From Pelomyxa schiedti (lineage: Eukaryota; Evosea; Pelobiontida; Pelomyxidae): a stretch of 24,946 nucleotides of DNA. The notes beneath the pieces were generated by a model. It saw only the letters and a list, made by a program, of their open reading frames with translations, did not search any database and was not told the origin of the DNA. How positions within the stretch are numbered: position 1 is the first letter of the stretch; each line of letters starts with the position of its first letter. A program made the position numbers and the translations under genes. The DNA lies in the NCBI GenBank assembly GCA_020536535.1, contig JAHLWZ010001039.1, positions 1 to 24,946 on the forward strand, written 5' to 3'. Positions 16,987-24,946 of this stretch are shown piece by piece.

Positions 16987-19551
16987 ATGGGAGCAACGCC
17001 GTCATCGCCGGTGACGTCGCCGCGACGCGCCAGGCTGACTCGCACGCACCACCGCTCCGAGACCAGCGGCCGCAGCCGCGGCCGGGCGCGGTCGCACTCG
17101 GTCACGGCGGACATCCCCGGCACGGGGACCCGCCGCGCCTCGCTGTTCACCATCTCGCGGAGCTGCGAGGGCACGGCCCAGCCGAGCGGGGGCGCGGGGG
17201 CGCTGCTGCCCGGCGGCCACGTCGCCCCTGCGCGGCCCGCCTCCTCGCTCTCGCGCCACGCCGAGGGCTCGGACTGCTCGCTCTCGCCCAGGGCCGACTT
17301 TGACGACTCCTCCACGCCCTCCTCCTCCTCCCCGTCACCCACCCCGAACTCGGCCTCGGGCGCCTCCACCCCCACCGCGACGCTCGGCACGACGCCTCCG
17401 ACGGCGACGCCGCCGCCGCCGCCGCTGGAGCCGCCGCCCCCGCTGAGCCCCGAGAAGCGCGAGGCGGCGGCGCAGGCGCTGAGCCTGGCCAACCTGCTGT
17501 GGACGGTCGTGCTGCCCCGCAGCCTCCCGCGCTGGTGCAGCTACTTCCCCTGCGGGCCCAACGCCAGCTCGGACTCGCGCCACATCCGCGCCCTGCAGCA
17601 CAGCCGCGCCATCATCTTTGGGTGCGAGGTCCCGGCCGAGTCCACGAGCGAGCTGATGGAGGACGCGGCGGCCCTGGGGGACTCGCAGTCGCTGGCGCAG
17701 GTCATCTGCGACGCGTGGAGCGGGGCGGCCAAGCAGTGGCCGTCCGTCGCGTCGCCGGCTGTCACGAGGTATCCAAACACTGCTTCTTTTGAGGTGGATC
17801 CTACTGCTGCTCTGCTTATTAACTTGGCAGAGGCTCTATTTCCGTATGCTTAGCTTCTTTTTGTTTTTGTTTTTGTTTTTGTTTTTGCTTGTGCTTGTGC
17901 TTGTGCTTTTGCTTTTGCGTCATGCAGACTCTGTTTTTCTTGTATTTAGTTCAGGTTTTTTTGGCTAGTTTGGAATTTCTGTTGGTTTTGTTTTGTTTGG
18001 ATAGTACAAATTTATTTACTATTTACATTTAGCCTTGTACCACTTGTGTGTAAAAGTCTTGCATTCTTGGCGGATCTGAATGTACAATCTGTCGACCCAC
18101 GAAATGAGCTTGGGGGAAGTGATGCTCTTGTGGCTGTTGCTAGGCTTGGCTCTCGAAGAGGCACCAACTGGATTCTGCGTAATCGCAGAAGTTGGTGCAA
18201 ACCCGGAGCTTATGAAAACATATTTTTATCAGCATGCTCTGCAGGGAACTGGGATATATGTAGATCAATCTGGAATATTGTTCACTCACATTCTAAATTT
18301 GGACTTGCTGATAAAAGTATCCTTTACGCTGTAGCTAATGGCCATGTCGAAGTTGCAGAAAAGTTAGTCAAGATGCTCCGCAATCCACTTTCGCCTGAAC
18401 CTTTGATGCTACAACTAAGCTGTTCAGGGGGGCACACTGAAACTGTGCAATGGCTCTGCAAGCAAGTCAATTTTAGAAGGCTCCCAGATGTCAACTTTGT
18501 TGCCGCCAAGTCCATGCAAGCCTGCTGTGCACACGGCCACCTGGACTTGGCCAAGTGGATAGCGAACGAGTTTGCACTGAGACGAGAGCATATTGCCGGC
18601 CCTATTATGAACAGTTCACTGGCCTGGGCATGCAGATACGGCCACATCAGGGTGTGCCGCTGGCTTCTCCGGGAGTTCAAAATCAGCACCGCGGAGGTTG
18701 TAGAATCCAGCGCCATAGAGGCGTGCTGCGAAGGCGGCCACATCGAAATCCTAGACTGGGCCCAGACACACCTAGACATGGCCGCGATCCCCGACTCCAC
18801 CAAAGTCGACGCGCTGCTGATGTGCTGCACCACAGGGAACCTGGCCGTGGCCAAGTGGCTCTACACCACCTTTGGCCCGCAGCCCTTCAACCCGACCGGC
18901 CAGTTCCTGCAAGAAAGCTGCGGGGCCGGGCACCTCGAGCTGACCAAGTGGCTGATGGAGGTGTTCCCGGTGCCCATCGACGTGGCGCAGGAGTGCCTCA
19001 AGTTCGCGTGCCAGCGGCAGCACACGGCGCTGGCGCGGCACCTGTACCAGCAGTTCACGTTCCTGGACCCCCTGAGCTCGTTCAGCCTCTCGTGCGTCGA
19101 GCTGGGCAGCGCGGCGTTCGCGCAGTGGGCGCTGCAGGTCTCCCCGGTGGAGTTCGACGCGGACGAGGCGGCGACCGAGCGCCTGTTCAGCGAGTGCTGC
19201 GGCCGCGGGCACCTCGCGCTGGCCCGCTGGCTGTGGCGCGAGCAGCTGCGCGACCTGCCCGACTTCTCGGCCGAGGCCCCGGCGCTCGCGGCCCGCCTGG
19301 TCGTGCAGCTGTGCTCGTCCTCGCAGCTGCTGCCCACGGCCGCGTGGCTGTGCGCCGAGTTCGGCGTGGCGGCGACGCCCGAGGTGGAGCAGGCCTTTGT
19401 GGACTCCTGCGGCAACTACAACTTCTTCGGGGCGTGGTGGCTGTACGTGACCTTCAAGTTCGCCCCTGACAGCCCCACGTTCAGAAAGGCTCTGGAAAAG
19501 TGCCCCGGCTCGAAGATGAACATTTTCCTCAAACGCCTCGCTGGTGTGTGA
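16987..19551 (+). CDS. Ankyrin-like repeat protein with Ser/Pro/Arg-rich N-terminus (2 exons, 766 aa)
   Basis: Exons are 16987-17768 and 18033-19551, summing to exactly 767 codons with the stop. The join reads V-T-S-L-V-P. Residues 1-160 are low complexity, rich in Ser, Pro and Arg, and include RRASLF, a classic PKA-type phosphosite. A compact region (LANLLWTVVLPRSLPRWCSY ... RAIIFGCEVP) follows. From about residue 320 to the end come roughly 13 repeats of about 35 residues with the pattern x-C-x-x-G-H-L-x-x-A-K-W-L-x-x-x-F. Examples are ACCAHGHLDLAKWIANEF, ESCGAGHLELTKWLMEVF and ECCGRGHLALARWLWREQ. This is a diverged ankyrin-type solenoid, probably a protein-binding scaffold; no enzymatic domain is seen. 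One intron of 264 nt contrasts with the neighbours' many small ones. Reading through that intron would stop at 17853 and give a 288-residue short form. Exon 1 and the 3' half of exon 2 are very G+C-rich, the middle much less. The function is unknown. Confidence 0.88.
17863..17916 (+). repeat. Hexanucleotide tandem repeat inside the ankyrin-like gene intron
   Basis: Nine units in perfect 6-bp phase occur here: GTTTTT four times, then GCTTGT three times, then GCTTTT twice. The array is in the intron 17769-18032 and ends about 115 bp before the acceptor. It looks like a simple repeat that spread by slippage, with variant units amplified in blocks. Confidence 0.9.
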
Positions 19552-20202
19552 GTGACTTGAATTCGCCTAAAACAGCATCAACGTGCAGTGCAGGGATATA
19601 CGGATATGAATGAGATAGAGAGATATAGAGATGCGGAACCACTCAGTGTGATATTTTTTTTTTTTAAGGCATCAATCACCAACACGCAACAATGAGAAAC
19701 AAATGTTAAAACCAATCAACACCACCTCACATTTTGGGATGTCTATTAAATACTGTGTAAAATAACACTAGTCCTTTGTCACGAAAGTGACACCATAACC
19801 TATCTTTTGTTTTTAAAAATAGTCCCAAAGAAAAAAAAACCTACGAAAAAGATAAAGGTTTCTTATCTTTACTCTATCCCTCTAGACGTTGAACACTTTG
19901 AGGGTTACGGGTTTAAATCCACCACGTGCTGTCCATGTGGGAATGTGGCTAAAACAGGGGTGCACGGGGAGCCACTCCAAATCCGGAATGTGGTTCCTGT
20001 GTACAGCCCAGATGGAATGCAGTGTTTGTCTGCCCGGTGCCCAGGAGAAAGGGGGTGTAGTCGCGTTCTTGTCACACAGAATCTTGACCCCGGAGTAGTG
20101 TCCTGACAGCAACATCTTCAGCTTCTCGATAACAAGGACACAGCCAGGATATATACTGTGGGAATGTGTTAAAGGGGAGGAAGGGGGGGGGAGATAGTGT
20201 GA
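19552..20202. other. Convergent intergenic region with a GC-richer island of unknown origin
   Basis: This 651-bp gap lies between the 3' ends of the ankyrin-like gene and the VWA gene. The left part is AT-rich with T- and A-tracts and an ATTAAA near 19745, a possible polyadenylation variant. From about 19890 to 20110 the composition becomes more balanced, and open frames of 60-100 codons exist on both strands. None has a recognisable domain or a supported start, so I do not call a gene. A decayed dispersed repeat is one explanation. A run of eight G lies at about 20183-20191. Confidence 0.5.
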
Positions 20203-23200
20203 TTACAAGGATTCCTTGATTTGCCGGAAAGCTTTCTTTCCAACAAACGGGCACTCCACTAGCATTATTCCTGCTGCCTCTTCAAGGTCATAAGTGGTTG
20301 CAAACACAGCAGCATTTCTTGACCCGGATGCTCCACTTTCTCGGGCTGGAGGAGAGATTACTTTGCTACTCTGTTGGGAAGTGAAACACTTACCGATCAC
20401 ACTGTTGACCCGCTTGTTTCGTTGAAGAGCTGCCTCTGTTTCAATGAGTTTTATACAGTGGTTCATGCAGAAGTCGTTATTCATCTCTGTGAAAGGCACG
20501 AAAGTCCCACCAGTGATCTTTTTTTTTGTGGGACTTAGATGGAAAGAGGGAAAGAGTTTACCGCATCTCTTCTATCTGCATTTTTCCTGTGTGTATAGCT
20601 TTGAAGATCTGCAGGGATTAAGAAACGGAAAACAGGGGAAAAAAAGGTACAAATAGCAAATCTTTGGATAGGCTCGTCAACAATAGTAACTGATGAAGGT
20701 GCTGTTCCTTTGAGTACAACTTTTGTTGGTGTGCTGAAGAGGGTCTCAAACTGCTTCACGAGTTTTAGGGACCAAGATACATCTATCAAAGAAAGTTAAA
20801 CAAGTTGGTTCGTGATGGCTCCAACATTTATCAGTGTACTCCAAAAATTCTGTCATTTTTGGGCTCAGAGTAAAGTCTGCAGGGCTAGCAGCTGATTGAG
20901 AACACTAAATAGAATGAAGAACAGACTAACCTAAATTGTGGGGCATCCACCTTAAGAGGTTGAGGTGGAGCTGTTGACGATGCCCCTGACGGTTCAGTAG
21001 TTGAGACTGCCTTTGTGTCTGGTGCTGCTTCTGGCGTTTTAGCCGGGGCCGGGGACTGGGCCGACTTGGAAGCAAGAAATGCCTGTTTCCAGGGTGAGAC
21101 GGCGCAACTAGATCTTAATGTCTTTAAATATTCTTGTTCCCAAATCCGAGTGGGCTGTTCAACAACTAATAGAAGGTAAGGGGGGAGGGAGCGATGGGAA
21201 TGAGGCTGAACATTTCTCAATGTCTACATCAAAGAGATTCAGGATATCATTTACACCAATGTTGTCAACGGAAAATGCTGTAGCATTCATTCTTCTTCGT
21301 ATTTCCTCTTCACAGACAGCACTGAAAAATGGAGGCAGAATCTCTGGGGCCAAAACAAGGTCTAATGGCGATTTAGTAGGGAGTGAGACCGAGTATAAAA
21401 CCTCCTAATCTGAGGCCTGTGAACACTTGTCCCAAGAACACCAATGAACTTGGAATAACGTCTATCGTGCGTGTTGCGGGATTTGAGACATAGGATTCCA
21501 CCTTGCCAACAACTTCTGCTTTTAGCGAACACTCTTGATAAATCTGTGACCTCATTTAGTGCCTGAGAAGTTATCGATGCGTGTTGATTACTGCTTCACA
21601 AGTCTCCATGACCAATTGAAATTGTTCTTGCTTGAATTCTCCACCCTCATTACCTTCCCGAATAAGGCAAGCTAGTACGAGGAAAGGAATTGTAGTCACT
21701 TGCGAATACCTATGCATAGGGTGGGTATTCTTTCGTTTCACAATAAAATGTACGCGTAGCCAAGTACATCGAGAGTGCACAACCAGCCACATATGGACTT
21801 CATCTTGTGCTTGGCAACTGACCAGTGTTCAGGTGATATCTGGTTTTCGGTTAAAAAAACATAGTGTTCTAATCGGTTTTCTACCCAAAGGGGTATGCAA
21901 CCAGTAATGTCTTCTCGTGCAACACCCTTTAAAACTGAGCTATCTATACTAATAAAGGAATAAGATAAAAAATGGGGAAAGAGGCTTATACCTTCGTGTA
22001 AAACCTCCATGCGATGCTTCCTGAGACTCCTTTGCTTCAATGGAGTATCTTAAAGACTTGGAAAGGTAAATATGCAATATCCAAGAATAAGAGGTTGTAA
22101 CCTCCATGAAAGTGTCCGCGGATATATAAGTCTGGTGAACGGCTCGAACATTGAGTTGCGTTGGATCAGCAATTGCTGCTTCACTGCGTGTTACGCTGAG
22201 GGCAATGCACATGCAATCTGCATCAAGGCAACATTCAACCCAATCGCGGGTAGATATGGCGCAACGAATGTCACGCTAAGGCTATTAATAAGTTCTATTT
22301 GATCAACAAGACTACCTCGGCTTTTTTTTTATTCAGTGCAGCAACATCAATTGCCGCAGCTGCGTTGGCCATTTTCAATTCCAGATCCTACAAAGCCTGT
22401 TAGGAGCTAAATAAAGTAGTGGCGCTCACCTCCATCAAAGAGACATTCTTTTCAGCCCGCTGGTCAAGCTTCTTGCTAAGCCCACTCTTGGTGATATTGC
22501 GATATGTCATTGATGTGAATGATGCTATCTGGAAGGAGGTTACTATTTCTAATGAGGATGAGTAGTAGCTTTATCATTGGTAAGAGTGCCAGTAATTGCT
22601 TCAGCTAAAAACTTGTGGAATGTGACCATAAGTTCTTTCACTCGAAGTAACTCCTTGCAGTAGAGTTTTCTTTCCTGTACAATGTCACACAAAGCGACCT
22701 TGGGCGTGCCTACCACGGATTTCAATTTCATTGCCTCCAAAAGCATCTTATCAACTCTTGCATCACTACTCTCAGCTAGCTCTTTGATGTGTTGAAGTTT
22801 GTCACGCTCTTTCGTGGCCAATATTTGGTTAAGTAACCTAGAAACTACTAAAGTAAGAGATAGGAGGATGGAAATGTGTAGAAACTTTCAGACTCAATGT
22901 ATGCTATCTCTATCTTCATTTTATTCTGCTCCTAAAAGAATGTGAAACGAAATGGTGGATAAGCAGAAGTATACTTTTTGGAGTTTCATTGGGTACATGG
23001 CATCACCAAGAGTGATAAATACTGGACTTGGAATATTGACTTCATCCCAGGGTAAAGATATATTGCCTGTTCTTTGGTAATCCAAAACAAGCTTGTGGGT
23101 GTGCTTTGCAGGTGTCACAATACTAGCAGCAATCTGCCCAGTGTTAATATGATATAAAACAGGAATGAATTGGGTACCTGCTGGCAGCCGAGAAGATTTG

Positions 23201-24799
23201 TAATGGTGTTAGTGGCGCCTTCAATTTCGCTTGCAGTTTTGATGTACTGGAATGTTCCTTGCGTTGTACCAAGCTGTGGAATGGAACCAAGAAGAACGGC
23301 ATCATGTCCCTTTTTGTGAAGTGAGTTTCAAAGATGTGCACGCTGTTGTACTTACGGAAGTAAAACCAATTGAATGAACTTCGTTGGACATAGAAGAGTT
23401 TGACAGGAGATTTTTTAGGATGTTGTACTGTGCTTGTAGTTGTTCCTTTCCACATCCATCCTGTCCGTCTTTCAGAAGCTTATTAATATGATGACTCGGA
23501 ACGAATAAAGAAGTACCCGAGAAGAAGACAACAGCATGGTTTGATTTATCATATCGTGCAATAATGTCTCCAACGGCGCGAAAAGCCTCCACAAACGATG
23601 TACCACCACTCGCGCGGGTAGATTTAAAATCGCGCTCTATGTCACCGAATGGTTTGCCCTGTTCTTGTGGTTACAATGGTTCATCAAGGGTTCAAAACCA
23701 GTCACCTTACAAGGGTATATTGAAACCCGGCTATCATAGAAGATTACATCAATATCTTCAATTCCGCAAGCTCTGGCACCTTGAATAATGCCAAGAACAC
23801 TTTTCTTCGCATCTTCAATTGCATCACACATAGAGCCACTCTTCCAAAAGTTTTAGCAAGAAGAGGGTAACGGTCTTAACTAACCTTGTCCAGAGCAATT
23901 GTCAACGACTTGGGCACTGTCTTAACGCTTGAGAGTTGAGGTAAGTCTGCACTGAGAACAACACGGAGGGCCACAAGTTTTTTGCCCTTGGCACTAAATC
24001 TCTGGCAAACCTCACAGATTGTTGCAGGGGCAGTTTTATTAGGGTCATCCTCTGCCGAGTACGAATGTAATACACAGTAAGTAGCCGGGATTACGATAGA
24101 TGGAACTGATTCAACGGGAGTGGGCACAGACGACTCCGGAGTTGATGTAGTTGTACTCGTAGTAGTGCCAGTAGAAGGTGGTGGGACGGGCAGTACGGCT
24201 TGGCAACAGGCTGGAACATCATTCCACTGTACCAATAAATCATGTTCTAAAAGAATGCATAAGTTCTGAAATATGGTGGGGAAGTAGAAAAACCTTCAAC
24301 ACTAATGAACCCCGAATCAACAAGACCCCTTAGAAACTGTGCCTCTGGCTTCTCGGGCAATGCAACTGATGGAGAGGGGAAAAAAAAAAAAAACAAAACA
24401 AAACAACAAAACAAACCAAAAAAAAAAAAAAAACATAGGCGTCAGTCAGGTGCAGGGTGACAATGACATAGTTCGAGGATGTTGGGTTTTTTCAACATTC
24501 AGGTCGCAACTGTATTTTGTGGCCCACACGGCTTTGAGTCTATTGTATTCCTCATAGCCAAGAAAATCTCGTAGTGCGAAAAGTGCCCTGGCCTGCCCTC
24601 CAAATCTCTCTTCCATGTGTGTTGAATTTATTCGTTTTTGCCCGTTGAAAGGAAAAAACACCGTCCTGATGACACGCACTTTTTTCTTCGAGTTCTGTAT
24701 GCGGAAATGCTTGAGAAGCGGAATCCTGTTGAGGCTTTGGTGGATTGGCAGGCGCCACTCTGGGAAAAACCCAATTAACGGATCAGAACGCGCTGTCAT
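20203..24799 (-). CDS. Large VWA-domain protein with uncharacterised C-terminal regions, multi-exon
   Basis: The order of segments is as follows. An N-terminal region (FGGQARALFALRDFLGYEEY) comes first, then a Ser/Thr/Pro-rich linker and a Cys-containing stretch (ATICEVCQRFSAKGKKL). Next is a VWA domain with a full metal-ion-dependent adhesion site. DKSGSM is joined across intron 23841-23884, GGTSF lies near 23600, and SDGQDG is joined across intron 23469-23516. HSIGFT and GTTQGTFQYI close the domain. A beta-rich segment, a helical segment (TKERDKLQHIKEL ... ITKSGLSKKLDQRAEKNV) and a segment with DWVECC, SEAAIADPTQLNV, CGWLCTLDVLGYAYS follow. An Ala/Pro-rich linker (about 20945-21075) and a C-terminal piece ending FRQIKESL complete it; the stop is at 20203-20205. 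I recognise only the VWA domain. The intracellular role is unknown, with protein binding most likely. The start is uncertain: 24799 is open without introns, 24616 is a shorter choice, and 24845 needs two introns. Confidence 0.8.
24365..24435. repeat. A-rich/poly(A) tracts within the first intron of the VWA gene
   Basis: On the plus strand a 14-A run at about 24380, AAAAC-type repeats, and a 17-A run near 24419-24434 fill most of this stretch. On the gene's own strand they form a long polypyrimidine (T) region before the acceptor preceding IALPEKPEAQF. The tracts explain this intron's larger size. Confidence 0.8.
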
Positions 24800-24845
24800 T
24801 TCGTTGTTTGGCCAGTCCCGGCGTCTGGGGTTTTTTAGTCACCAT

Positions 24846-24946
24846 GTGTCTCGATGACACCTACTCCCATAATTGGTGCACGACCGAACCGTTACTGTTC
24901 TTTGGGGTGTGGGCGAAGTGGGTAGTGAAACTTGTAGTTGACTCGT
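24846..24946. other. Upstream flank of the VWA gene at the window edge
   Basis: These 101 bp lie upstream of the outermost start candidate of the VWA gene. On the minus strand a short 11-codon open frame beginning with ATG near 24872 overlaps the 24845 start and could act as an upstream ORF. Nothing else is recognisable; the sequence ends here. Confidence 0.3.

Noticed and set aside
16812-17492. A long minus-strand open frame opposite the ankyrin-like gene's first exon.
   Set aside because: It is a GC-rich shadow with low-complexity Gly/Ser content, overlapping a better-supported exon and the divergent promoter.
18555-19469. A 304-codon plus-strand frame, Arg/Ala/Gly-rich, within the ankyrin-like gene.
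   Set aside because: It is an out-of-frame reading of the GC-rich repeat region; the main frame carries about 13 regular repeats.
19903-19920. A tRNA-like B-box (GGTTTAAATCC).
   Set aside because: The flanks do not pair into a T-arm and no D-arm or acceptor stem is found upstream, so no tRNA gene is called.
23469-23516. Apparent absence of the third MIDAS aspartate (VVFFSGTS) in the VWA domain.
   Set aside because: The sequence after the donor is a 48-nt intron; the spliced form reads VVFFSDGQDG, a complete motif.
23680-23705. A second B-box-like string (GGTTCAAAACC).
   Set aside because: It lies in an intron of the VWA gene with no cloverleaf around it; a chance match.
24760-24789. A 30-nt intron joining an upstream start (24845) to the VWA gene.
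   Set aside because: It is possible, but a simpler uninterrupted frame from the ATG at 24797-24799 reaches the same conserved segment, so this intron is not called.

Overview
This window is nuclear DNA from an intron-dense protist, most likely an amoebozoan. It holds six protein-coding genes, and every one except the ankyrin-like gene is cut by many small GT-AG introns, mostly 39-61 nt with some over 100. Many of these introns carry an ACTAAC-type branch point close to the acceptor. Amoebozoa are favoured for two reasons. There is a Roco protein kinase whose catalytic loop resembles Dictyostelium Roco4. There is also a protein kinase A (PKA) regulatory subunit of about 330 residues with no dimerisation/docking domain, as in Dictyostelium. 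The genus cannot be fixed from the sequence alone.

Layout: (1) 319-8815, minus: a giant Roco gene. In protein order it has a degenerate Ras-like N-terminal region, LRRs, Roc GTPase, COR, a tyrosine-kinase-like kinase, a beta-propeller and a long proline-rich tail. (2) 9404-10838, plus: a 365-residue verprolin/WIP-like actin regulator (polyproline, WH2, coiled coil, Ser-rich region, SH3), divergent from the Roco gene across 588 bp. (3) 11056-12517, minus: PKA regulatory subunit, nine exons reconstructed with consistent phases. (4) 12780-16660, minus: VPS18, the RING-finger core subunit of HOPS/CORVET. (5) 16987-19551, plus: a 766-residue GC-rich protein with about 13 divergent ankyrin-like repeats and only one intron. 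(6) 20203-24799 or 24845, minus: a large protein with a von Willebrand A (VWA) domain, complete MIDAS motif and conserved-looking but unassigned C-terminal regions.

The genes cover signalling (Roco, PKA-R), actin (WH2/SH3), endolysosomal tethering (VPS18) and two less defined scaffold-like proteins. There is no operon logic. The divergent Roco and WH2/SH3 pair is suggestive because one protein ends in a proline-rich tail with an SH3-ligand motif and the other ends in an SH3 domain. No tRNA, rRNA, CRISPR array or intact mobile element was found. Exon boundaries were called by eye from splice signals, phase continuity and family motifs. They are firm for the WH2/SH3, PKA-R and ankyrin-like genes and for most of Roco, and less certain for the ends of the VWA gene.
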